DNA of 64,000 nt from Candidatus Dependentiae bacterium Noda2021 (GTDB lineage: Bacteria; Babelota; Babeliae; Babelales; Vermiphilaceae), in assembly GCA_020886235.1 (NCBI GenBank), contig AP025250.1, positions 1 through 64,000 on the forward strand. Reading direction: 5' to 3'. Positions 27,752 to 35,900 of this stretch are shown here, in pieces. The translations under genes were made by a program, and so were the position numbers. How positions within the stretch are numbered: the first letter of the stretch is position 1; each line of letters starts with the position of its first letter. The notes under the pieces were generated by a model. The model saw nothing but the letters and a program-made list of their open reading frames with translations, did not search any database and was not told the origin of the DNA.

Positions 27752-30580
27752 GTGAATAATAAGATCTTGCGTGGTATATCCCTAATGGTGGTTGCCGTCT
27801 CTCACATTGCCTTGTCGTATGTGAACGTTGATGGCCCCGGTCATCCACTTGCCACTTTTAATTTTCCCATTAATAATCACATTGTCACTTACAATAATGA
27901 CGTTCAAGCAAGCTTTTTTGCCGGAGCAAAAAGTGGGTGCGGGGCTAAAGAATTTGCGCTATCACGTATCGGTGCCTACCATACCTTTACAGAGCCACTT
28001 GCCCCTGAAAAAGTTACCTTAAATGACGATCCTGAAGTAGATAATCCGTTGTATGATAATGGCATAGATCACCTTGGTTTAATGTGCGGAAACAGATTGT
28101 TTGTAGTGCCTACCAATAGCACGGTTGCCTATCTTATTGAAAACACGACATCGTTTAGAAACATTGCTATGGCATGCACGCAACCACTATGCGATGCGCA
28201 GGGTAAACCGGCTTCACGAGTAATGGCCGTAGCAGGAACTGGCGGACCGCAAGAACAACCATTTGCATTTTTTGCCGTTCAACCAGAAAGCAACAGCTTT
28301 GGTCAAGAAGGGTCAGGCATTGCATTTGCCGTGCCGGTTGAAGTGCGCGTTAAAATTGAAGATGAAGAAAAAAAAGAAGTTAAAGAAGTTATAAAAAAAG
28401 TGTTTACTCAAGTACAAGGTCAACAAACTGACTTTCCGCAAGAAACACGTGCTACCCCATTGTCAATCTCAAGCGATGCTTTGAAAATAGGCAACGATTT
28501 ATCGGGTCTTGGTACTATTGTAAGTATGCATTGGAATACACGGCTTGGCGTACTCTATATTGGCCTGCAAACTGAAGCGGGCTCAGATAAAAACGATGGT
28601 GCGCGTGCGGTAGTCGTTGGTTGCATGAGTCAGGACAATATATTGATGTTGCATCCTATAATGGCAGAATCAGTAGTTGTTACCGGTGCTGAAAATGAAA
28701 TAGTAGCTAGTCGTGGTGCGCACACTAAGGTTACAATTCATCACATGAAATCTATGCATACCAGCACATCGCTGGATTACTTAATTGTAGTGGGCGGCAA
28801 TGAAGGTGCAGAATGCACTACCAAACGCATGGTTTGTGCGCTCCCACTTGCCAATTATAGAACAGAAAAAGGTGCACCAACTCCAGAAAATATGCACAAA
28901 CATGGTCAGCTTGCACACAAGCATGCGCTGCCTGAAGATTTATATGGCGGTAGCAACAATGTATTTTTAGGGCGACGGTTTAGAACATTGCCCGCAGAGC
29001 CGCATGATATTCTTACCCTTGAGGATCCTGCAGCACGCGTTGGTGGTGGACAATTGCCGTATGGTGATATTGCTGATGTTGCAGTACATGAAGATGTGGT
29101 TTTCGTCACCGTAGGTGATGCGCAAGAAGGGCATACTCCTGGCATTTTCTTTTCACGAGCGCTGCTTGATGAACATGGTCGTGTTAAAGGGTGGTCACAA
29201 TGGGCGCGTGCAGCACGGAGCACCGATCCGGTGTGGGGCATAAAATATAATAGTAATGTGGGTTCTTTTATCGCACTCACTGACTCAGTTGATGGCCAAC
29301 GTAATCTGGTGACCCAAACCACATGGTCAACGGGTGATACGGATAGCATGGCTGGCCTAGTTGATTTAGTCTGTAAAGAATTTCCTGAATCTAGTGGTGG
29401 GGTACAAGGCTTTTTTGATTTTCCGTATCAAACACCAGGGCTTGGAAATAGTTCACTGGCAGTTGCCGTTGGGTTAAAAAAAGTTATGGTAATTGAAACG
29501 AGTGTATGTGAAGATCAAAAAGTTAAAGCGCACACTGGTTCAGATTTTTGTCTTGGTAATACTGCGTTTAATGATATTGTCCTAACGCCAACGCCTGACA
29601 CTACGACTCTTGTGTGTGCAGGTCACACATGTGAACAATTAGGCGCAATTACAACAGCAACTATTGCGAGCGGCTATGATCAAAGTACGTTAGTTGTCGG
29701 CGGCGTTAAAGGTGTTGCGGTTCTGTGCGATCCGTCTGGCAAAGGATGGAATACCCACGAAGGTTTAGCTCCGCATTTTGCCAATTTAGCTGGATTTAGT
29801 TTTACCAAAATAGGCGATTATTCTTTTGTGCGTAAAGTGATTGCCGATGAAAACTACCTGTATGTATTGACCGATACGGTTTTTGATCGCATAGCTATTG
29901 ATACTTCTAATTTTGCAACTAATACACTAGATATCACACGTCTTGCGACTCATAATGATGGTTCAATCGCGCAAAAAAACATAATTTTTACTGATGCATT
30001 AGTGAGCAATAAGTTAGCGCTGCTTGCAACAAGCCAAGGTCTTTACAGAATTGGAAATGGTAACGATTGTCGCCGTGCGTGCAATAGCTTGTCGTGCCAG
30101 TGGACGCCCGTATTAGTGCCCGGAACGAGCATGCCTATACTGCAATTGGTGGGAGTCAGCAGCACATCAGTTTCAACTGATTTTGCAAAGCATGAAGGAG
30201 GGATGTTGTATGTATTATCAGGGTATCGCGGTACTAACCGTTCACGTCTTAACCGGTTTAGTGTGAATAGTCTTATTAATGCGTCGATAGATGATAGTGT
30301 GCTCATGCATTTGCCCGATGTTGGCGTGATGAATCAAACATCAACCTATGCAAACATGGGTTCTTATCGTAATGCCATAGTTTCTGATGGCAGCATGCTT
30401 CTTAATTGTCGTGATAAAGAATTTTCAGAAAAGTTAGTGTTAAATGCACATGTCCGAGGTATTAAACAACCAATCCCCTTAGATCTAAAAGAATTTAACC
30501 ATGTCAGTGCATTGGTGCGTAACTCGGCAGTGGGTTGCTGGATGATAAGTGGTGACTTTGGTCTTCGAGTACATGAATAA
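27752..30580 (+). CDS. Large exported protein, probable beta-propeller-like, unknown
   Basis: A 942-residue protein from the GTG at 27752, which has AGAAGGA upstream. A GTG nine codons earlier has no ribosome site. A signal peptide (KILRGISLMVVAVSHIALS) is followed by a long beta-rich sequence with many Cys and recurring short hydrophobic strands (LYVLTDTVFDRIAID, LVVGGVKGVAVLCD, MLYVLSGYRG) that resemble propeller blades without WD signatures. No anchor or catalytic motif is seen. It ends 23 bases before an outer-membrane barrel gene, and the two look like an operon, so it may sit on or pass through that barrel. No family recognised. Confidence 0.75.
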   Translation: MNNKILRGISLMVVAVSHIALSYVNVDGPGHPLATFNFPINNHIVTYNNDVQASFFAGAKSGCGAKEFALSRIGAYHTFTEPLAPEKVTLNDDPEVDNPLYDNGIDHLGLMCGNRLFVVPTNSTVAYLIENTTSFRNIAMACTQPLCDAQGKPASRVMAVAGTGGPQEQPFAFFAVQPESNSFGQEGSGIAFAVPVEVRVKIEDEEKKEVKEVIKKVFTQVQGQQTDFPQETRATPLSISSDALKIGNDLSGLGTIVSMHWNTRLGVLYIGLQTEAGSDKNDGARAVVVGCMSQDNILMLHPIMAESVVVTGAENEIVASRGAHTKVTIHHMKSMHTSTSLDYLIVVGGNEGAECTTKRMVCALPLANYRTEKGAPTPENMHKHGQLAHKHALPEDLYGGSNNVFLGRRFRTLPAEPHDILTLEDPAARVGGGQLPYGDIADVAVHEDVVFVTVGDAQEGHTPGIFFSRALLDEHGRVKGWSQWARAARSTDPVWGIKYNSNVGSFIALTDSVDGQRNLVTQTTWSTGDTDSMAGLVDLVCKEFPESSGGVQGFFDFPYQTPGLGNSSLAVAVGLKKVMVIETSVCEDQKVKAHTGSDFCLGNTAFNDIVLTPTPDTTTLVCAGHTCEQLGAITTATIASGYDQSTLVVGGVKGVAVLCDPSGKGWNTHEGLAPHFANLAGFSFTKIGDYSFVRKVIADENYLYVLTDTVFDRIAIDTSNFATNTLDITRLATHNDGSIAQKNIIFTDALVSNKLALLATSQGLYRIGNGNDCRRACNSLSCQWTPVLVPGTSMPILQLVGVSSTSVSTDFAKHEGGMLYVLSGYRGTNRSRLNRFSVNSLINASIDDSVLMHLPDVGVMNQTSTYANMGSYRNAIVSDGSMLLNCRDKEFSEKLVLNAHVRGIKQPIPLDLKEFNHVSALVRNSAVGCWMISGDFGLRVHE

Positions 30581-30603
30581 ACTACAGCGCAGAGGTTTAG
30601 TAC

Positions 30604-31851
30604 ATGATAAGAAAAAATATATTTTTTAGTTTGTTAGCGTTAGTAGTTTGCCATAGCGTAGATGCTATGAATTTACTGCGCCCTTATGACCCCTTAGTCA
30701 GACCTGATCCGTATACAAAAAAGAATGTCGGTGTTTTTGTATGGGGTGAAGCAGGTTTAAAACACGCTCAAGGGTTTAATTGTGATGGACGAATTAGCAA
30801 TGTGTTGCAAATTTGGAATGAACGCCAAGATGCGTTAACCATGCTAAACGGTTTTGATGCGTGTAGTGATATTGGACAATTACGTATTTTAATTGATGCA
30901 ACCGATGATTGTGTGCGCGGTAACTTTAGGGTTAATGGCGACCTTGAGTTGTTGTATGGTGGTGCTGCTGGATTGCAATATTATTTTTATCCGGGAATTT
31001 GGGCAGGGTTTTACCTACCGTTCTTTTCTCAAAAGCTATCTAACGTCTTTTGGCAAGATTTAACGCAAGATGTTACGGTTGCTGATGCGCGAGTGCGCCA
31101 ATTTTTAACGAGTGATATTTTCACATTAGTTAATCAATTAGGTGATGGTCTTGATTTGCTTGGATGGACGCGTACCGGTCTTGGAGATGCAACCTTTTTA
31201 TTAGAATGGTTTAAGGTGTATCCTCAATCACGACCTGTTTTGAGTGAAATAGCACTCGATGGCCGTTTTGGATTTTCAGTGCCAACCGGTTTGAGAGCAG
31301 ATGAGGATAAAATATTTGCATTACCATTTGGATATGATGGTGCATTTGCCGTGATAGCGGGTGGCGGGTTGCGTGCAACATGGGGAAATATGCTGCGTGC
31401 TGGTTTTGATATAGAGCTGCAACATGCGTTTGGCAGTACCCGTTGTCGTCGCATTAAAACATGTTCTGATCAAACTGAACTATTGTTGCTGGCAAAAACC
31501 AGTGCTTACAAAGATTTTGGTTTAAACCAACGCTATGACTTGTACGCACAATTTTTTAACTTCTTAGGTGGCCTTTCTTTAATGGCTGGTTATCAATATT
31601 ACAAACACGGTGAAGACCATTTATCATTATCTAATTATGACTATTCTAATACTATTGCAAACAGCGCAGTAAGCTTAGAAGAGTGGACGCGACACGAAAT
31701 GGTGTTTAACATGCGCTATGATTTTAATTATCATTTAGGTGATTGTGCGCTGGTAATACCGCATTGCTCTGCTTTTGTGCGCTTGCCTTTTAATGGCAAA
31801 CGAGTCGCGCTCTTTACCACGGCTGGCTTTGAAATAGGAATGTATTTTTAA
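30604..31851 (+). CDS. Outer-membrane beta-barrel protein
   Basis: A 415-residue protein with signal peptide (MIRKNIFFSLLALVVCHSVDA) and an AGAGG site. The mature part alternates polar and aromatic residues in strand-like stretches and ends in GFEIGMYF. The terminal Phe is the usual signal for barrel insertion by BamA. Periplasmic or exposed Cys residues (FDACSD, DDCVRGN, RRIKTCSD) might pair. Order after the 942-residue exported gene suggests partnership. Porin, receptor or translocator cannot be distinguished. A good terminator follows. Confidence 0.75.
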   Translation: MIRKNIFFSLLALVVCHSVDAMNLLRPYDPLVRPDPYTKKNVGVFVWGEAGLKHAQGFNCDGRISNVLQIWNERQDALTMLNGFDACSDIGQLRILIDATDDCVRGNFRVNGDLELLYGGAAGLQYYFYPGIWAGFYLPFFSQKLSNVFWQDLTQDVTVADARVRQFLTSDIFTLVNQLGDGLDLLGWTRTGLGDATFLLEWFKVYPQSRPVLSEIALDGRFGFSVPTGLRADEDKIFALPFGYDGAFAVIAGGGLRATWGNMLRAGFDIELQHAFGSTRCRRIKTCSDQTELLLLAKTSAYKDFGLNQRYDLYAQFFNFLGGLSLMAGYQYYKHGEDHLSLSNYDYSNTIANSAVSLEEWTRHEMVFNMRYDFNYHLGDCALVIPHCSAFVRLPFNGKRVALFTTAGFEIGMYF

Positions 31852-31864
31852 TTTGAAATTAGAA

Positions 31865-31888
31865 GAGACCTGCCAAAGCGGGTCTTTT
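31865..31888. terminator. Rho-independent terminator, probably bidirectional
   Basis: AGACCTGC pairs with GCGGGTCT (one T-G pair) around CAAA, followed by seven T. It sits between two convergent barrel genes. Confidence 0.85.
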
Positions 31889-31893
31889 TTTGA

Positions 31894-32799
31894 TTAAAAA
31901 CTTATGCCCCATGCTGCCCAGACGGTAACAATGTTTTTTAGCCCCGTACGTTTTGGGATATGATCAAATCCACTTGATATACCTACAATTACTCCACTTG
32001 GGTATTTATTGATTAAGAAATAGTATTTGTAAGTAGCAAAAAAGTTGCTTCTGATATAGGTAAATTCGTTATTAATCTCAGGCACATCAGGTTCGATTTT
32101 AGCACCATAAAAAAAACTTGGGTTATATCCAAACTCAATGCGATGTTGTCGTTTGATCACCGTTTGGTGAGCAATGTAAAAATCATTAATGTTTCCAAAT
32201 TTGTAATCAAAAAATTCTATGGCATCATTTAGGACTAAATTAGTTCTCCCGCCAAAAAAATGTACGTATCGCGCGGCGGTGCGAATGGTATTAGTTGCAT
32301 GATAATTAAATGAGCCGTCAACCTGTGCTCCTATACCCACATGTCCCGTTCCAAACTGAACAAACGATAACCCCTTGTCTTTGTGCGTGGGAATACCAAG
32401 AAGGGCAGAAAAGCTAAACTTAGTACGGGTTCCTACATTAAACCCGTATCCTCCAGATAACAGCAAATCATCGGGTTGCGTTCTTGCTTGATTTTGAGCT
32501 TCTAGCGGCCCCGTTTGCTTAACGCGTGCGGCAGCAAAATCTGCACGAATATACCAATTTGCGGGCGAGTAGATGAAAGTGCCTAGCCCACCGCCAACAT
32601 ATTGGTTAGTATCATTGCGACGCTGGCGAAATTGGCCAACTAATGTGGCAGAAGTAATCCACGGTTTGTAAAATTCTTTTTCAAAGTTTTTACTTTTGGT
32701 AGTTTCTGCAATGCGTAAGTTATAAACAAATGATATACGTGCATGCACAAAAAATTTTGTACTTAATAAAACGAGTCCAAGTAAATATTTTTTTTTCAT
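31894..32799 (-). CDS. Outer-membrane beta-barrel protein (second)
   Basis: A 301-residue protein with signal peptide (MKKKYLLGLVLLSTKFFVHA), AAAGAGA site, strand-like alternation (NWYIRADFAAARV, TNTIRTAARYVHFFGG, IEFGYNPSFFYGAK) and a final Phe (AAWGISF). It resembles transporter-like or OmpW/phenol-type barrels only in plan; no family is assigned. It faces the 30604-31851 barrel across a shared terminator. Function unknown. Confidence 0.72.
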   Translation of the reverse strand: MKKKYLLGLVLLSTKFFVHARISFVYNLRIAETTKSKNFEKEFYKPWITSATLVGQFRQRRNDTNQYVGGGLGTFIYSPANWYIRADFAAARVKQTGPLEAQNQARTQPDDLLLSGGYGFNVGTRTKFSFSALLGIPTHKDKGLSFVQFGTGHVGIGAQVDGSFNYHATNTIRTAARYVHFFGGRTNLVLNDAIEFFDYKFGNINDFYIAHQTVIKRQHRIEFGYNPSFFYGAKIEPDVPEINNEFTYIRSNFFATYKYYFLINKYPSGVIVGISSGFDHIPKRTGLKNIVTVWAAWGISF

Positions 32800-32928
32800 A
32801 CTAAATCTCTTTTTTTTGAATATATCATATTACAAAGTTTTAATGTCAATTATAACTGAGCTATTGCTCTCTGTGGTCAAAAAAAATTATTCTAATAAAA
32901 ATAATTGTAGTGCGAATTGAGGGAAATG

Positions 32929-33717
32929 ATGTATTTTGTAATGCTTTTAATACTCATGCTTTGTAATACTATCGTGGGATCAGAATCAGCAAATACCAAT
33001 TATCAAAATTTAAGCCAGTTGACCCAAAATAATGCCTTGTTGCGGCAGAGTGTTAAAATTGGTGCTTGTATAGCCGTTGGATACGGCATCTACAAATTGG
33101 GTAAAGAAGGTATATTGTACGTTAATGAACAAAATCAGGTGTACCGTTCTGCCAAACAAAAAGCTGTAAAAATGATAGCTAATTGTGAGCAAACATCGTC
33201 ATTTAAAACTGATGTTAATAATAAGAGCTACAATGTATTCTTGGTTCAGGAAAAATTTGGTCAAGAAAATATGGGTCCTGGAGTCACGGCACAAGTGATC
33301 AGTAAGTCGCGCGTAAAAAGTTATTTTTTTCCTGTTGAAGACTTGCGGCAAGAATTAGCTACCCAAAAAGAGGTTGAAAAACAAAAATCCACCCATTTAC
33401 TGTATAATCATGGGCTGTCTCGTGCACAAGCATCGTTAGTGTTGCCTGCACATACGGTTAGCGATTTTTACGAATTTAATCGTTTGATACACTCAGCTGC
33501 ACACAAATTGCAGCAACGAGCTCACGCATCTAAGCATCAGGCAATTATAACTATTTCTTACGCGGGGGTAGATTATGAAGCAAATATCATTAACCGTCCT
33601 GATGACCACGAAAACCCCAATGTTGTTCTCATGGGTAATGGCATATGCAAAGTGGTGCTTCTTGAGCAGCTCACTGCCGAGAAATTAGTTGAGTTGCTGC
33701 GCCGAGATTTACAGTAA
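32929..33717 (+). CDS. Exported/membrane protein, unknown
   Basis: About 262 residues. A GAGGG site precedes two adjacent ATGs (32926, 32929); the second has better spacing. Signal peptide MYFVMLLILMLCNTIVG. A second hydrophobic segment (VKIGACIAVGYGIYKLG, about residues 45-62) may anchor it, leaving a soluble domain of about 190 residues. The pattern of short signal, short helix and soluble domain recurs in other orphans here (53815-54321 and 34930-35700). No motif is recognised. Its 3' end overlaps the convergent protease-like gene by 9 bases. Confidence 0.7.
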   Translation: MYFVMLLILMLCNTIVGSESANTNYQNLSQLTQNNALLRQSVKIGACIAVGYGIYKLGKEGILYVNEQNQVYRSAKQKAVKMIANCEQTSSFKTDVNNKSYNVFLVQEKFGQENMGPGVTAQVISKSRVKSYFFPVEDLRQELATQKEVEKQKSTHLLYNHGLSRAQASLVLPAHTVSDFYEFNRLIHSAAHKLQQRAHASKHQAIITISYAGVDYEANIINRPDDHENPNVVLMGNGICKVVLLEQLTAEKLVELLRRDLQ

Positions 33718-34695
33718 CTTTTGTTTGTAAAGATCGTATTGTTTTTTTGCAACGCTCAAACATTTAATGAGCGGAAATGTGCAGGTGATTCCAATGCCGA
33801 CAGAAGCGCAGGCTAGCATGAGATTTGCGGGAACAAAAAAACTTCCACCCCAGGCAACTATACCTGCAGCTAATGTGGAATCTTTAATTGTAGTGATGTC
33901 AAATTTATTACGTTGATATATCTGATAAGCAAGTTCTTTAAGCGTAGTTTCTTTGGGTCTGGCTGTTTGCAAACGATCCAAGGCTGCTTTAATAATTTGT
34001 GCTCGTTCATACGCGGTAGGGTACAGAGTATTATTAGGCGCAGACCAGTTGTTATAGAATCTGATCCAATCAGATAATCTATCCCAGCTAGCCTGATACG
34101 CATCTAGATAATAATTTACGGCAATATCTGATTCATTTGCTTTAAAACACAATTCTGTTGCGGTCGTATCAGCATCACGTTCTTTGTCATACTCACTTAG
34201 GTTGTCTTGAAGATAGTGCTTATGGGCTATGTGGGCAACTTCATGTCGTGCAAGAAAGGTGAGGTGTTCATCATTTAAGATGTTAGATATAAATATCGTA
34301 TTTAGTTTGCCGTATGCCTTGCCGGCTGTTTCGTCTTTTAATTGTAATCTAAAAATATGTAACTTCTCATAATCAACAGGCCGTGTATTCATCGCTGTTA
34401 GATATGATTGTCTTAACAGATCAAAGTAACGAGATTTATCTTGTGTATCGTCCACAAGATTTTTAATCACTTTGCATGAACAATAATCGGGCAGCTGTAT
34501 GTCATGTTTTTTGACAAGATCGATTGCTGTTTTAACAGCATGTTGTATTCGGGGTGTTGCTGGACCCTGAAAATCAGCGTCCATCATTTCGTTGTATTTA
34601 ATATTTTCTATGCTGAAGGCTTTTATTGCTTGTTCAGCTTTTTCACATGCTGATGTAAAGATGTTTATAAGCAATAATGATAAAATTTTTTTCAC
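33709..34695 (-). CDS. Exported M48-like zinc metallopeptidase
   Basis: A 328-residue protein from a GTG start with GGAG. It has a signal-like N-terminus (KKILSLLLINIFTSAC), with Cys17 possibly a weak lipobox. The catalytic HEVAH is at 151-155 and the likely third zinc ligand Glu lies in KERDAD at 171-176, the HExxH plus ExxxD-like order of M48 peptidases. A C-terminal hydrophobic segment (LAAGIVAWGGSFFVPANLMLACASVGIGI, about 275-303) could be one or two membrane passes. Roles could be envelope quality control or acting on a host; neither is shown. I am confident of the zinc motif, less of the family. Confidence 0.75.
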   Translation of the reverse strand: MKKILSLLLINIFTSACEKAEQAIKAFSIENIKYNEMMDADFQGPATPRIQHAVKTAIDLVKKHDIQLPDYCSCKVIKNLVDDTQDKSRYFDLLRQSYLTAMNTRPVDYEKLHIFRLQLKDETAGKAYGKLNTIFISNILNDEHLTFLARHEVAHIAHKHYLQDNLSEYDKERDADTTATELCFKANESDIAVNYYLDAYQASWDRLSDWIRFYNNWSAPNNTLYPTAYERAQIIKAALDRLQTARPKETTLKELAYQIYQRNKFDITTIKDSTLAAGIVAWGGSFFVPANLMLACASVGIGITCTFPLIKCLSVAKKQYDLYKQKLL

Positions 34696-34871
34696 GGTAT
34701 CTCCAAAATTTGAGATAGGTTCACTGCAATAATTAGTTTACAGATTGAAATAAAAAGGTCAATCGAAAAACGGTCTTATGGGTCCTGTAATCGTTTAAAA
34801 TGTTTTAGTATCTAGCAATTTAATTAAGTGCTTTTTGCGCATAAATATGCATTTTATTTAAAATTATGAAA

Positions 34872-34899
34872 TTGACAAACAGAAATAAACTGGTATTAT
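34872..34899 (+). promoter_or_regulatory. Strong sigma-70-type promoter
   Basis: A perfect TTGACA (34872-34877), a 16-base spacer and TATTAT (34894-34899) preceded by TGG (an extended -10). Initiation would fall about 25 bases before the next gene's ATG at 34930. Confidence 0.75.
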
Positions 34900-34929
34900 T
34901 AGTAGTAAGCATTACATGGAGGAAATCAC

Positions 34930-35700
34930 ATGAAAAAGTTGCTATTATTAGCGTTAATACCCTTAATAGGTATTAACCGCATGCAAGCCTCTCTCAAAGA
35001 CTTTTGTGACAAAATCACATCTTATTACCTAAGCTGCTCAAATAATCAGCAAGTGGCCATGACTGCAGGTTTTATGTTTGCCCATGGACTAGGATATTTT
35101 TTAGGCAAAAAGATACGTTCTATCTATGATGTGCGCAATAAGCAGGTTGTTATGATAATTGATAAAAAAGTTAATAACAGCTCAATTGAACGCACAAGCA
35201 ATGCTATTCAAACAAAGCGCCAATTGCGAATGTTAAAGAACTTTCTAAACAATTTGGAACTGGCAGAAAATGACATTGATGAAGAGAATCAAGTGTACCT
35301 AGAATCTCAAGGGTGGTCTTGGAATTTTGATAAAGATTTAAATTGTTTTATTGCTTCTCAAAAAAATAATCCCAAGCACTACTATTGTGAAATTAAGAAT
35401 AATAAACTTGGTTGGGCATTGCGTAATTACAAAACGGATGATGAGTTAAAAAAAATAAAACAAGAAAAACTTGAACAACGCGCACTGTATGCATTACGTA
35501 GTAAGGTGCGTCAGCAAGATGAAGAAAAGCAACTTAATGAAGGACTTGCATTGTATAATTCTTCTCGATCTTTTAAAAGAGAAGAATTAAAAGAAAAACA
35601 GAAAAAGCCTGTATTTAACTTATCTAATTATTATGGATGGCAATTTAAGCCGAGACAAACAGCGGTTGTTATACCATCGGTTTTTGAATTACCAGATTAA
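34930..35700 (+). CDS. Exported protein, unknown
   Basis: A 256-residue protein with a good GGAGG site and signal peptide (MKKLLLLALIPLIGINRMQA). A second apolar stretch (MTAGFMFAHGLGYFLGKKI, about residues 45-63) is followed by a charged, Lys/Glu-rich soluble part with predicted helices and a late segment RREEL-like in charge (SFKREELKEKQKK). No family recognised. It has one of the clearest promoters in the window, so it is probably well expressed. A long perfect inverted repeat lies just past its stop. Confidence 0.72.
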   Translation: MKKLLLLALIPLIGINRMQASLKDFCDKITSYYLSCSNNQQVAMTAGFMFAHGLGYFLGKKIRSIYDVRNKQVVMIIDKKVNNSSIERTSNAIQTKRQLRMLKNFLNNLELAENDIDEENQVYLESQGWSWNFDKDLNCFIASQKNNPKHYYCEIKNNKLGWALRNYKTDDELKKIKQEKLEQRALYALRSKVRQQDEEKQLNEGLALYNSSRSFKREELKEKQKKPVFNLSNYYGWQFKPRQTAVVIPSVFELPD

Positions 35701-35709
35701 TATTTATTG

Positions 35710-35773
35710 TGAAAATGTGATTATCATGACTAAACCTAACAATAATGTTTTAGTCATGATAATCACATTTTCA
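35710..35773. repeat. Perfect 25-base inverted repeat
   Basis: Arms 35710-35734 and 35749-35773 are exact reverse complements, with a 14-base spacer. It starts 10 bases after a stop codon. The arms are AT-rich (core GATTATCATGAC) and no T-run follows, so it is not a textbook terminator. It may act as an RNA hairpin terminator or mRNA 3' stabiliser, or be a small mobile-element remnant. Confidence 0.9.
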
Positions 35774-35900
35774 AGTATATATTTGGTGTGCAAGGCTTTA
35801 ACCTGTCTGGAATTGCTCATTAGCTAACAATAAACCACAAGCAAAGCAGGTAATTAATCAAACACTTATAACCATTGATGCAATAGCAAAATTAGCAATT

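Noticed and set aside
28906-29349. 147-codon minus-strand open frame
   Set aside because: Shadow of the 942-residue exported gene; Ser/Pro/Cys-rich composition reflects the opposite strand.
35633-35827. 64-codon frame crossing the inverted repeat
   Set aside because: Overlaps the end of an exported gene in another frame, lacks a ribosome site, and reads through both repeat arms.
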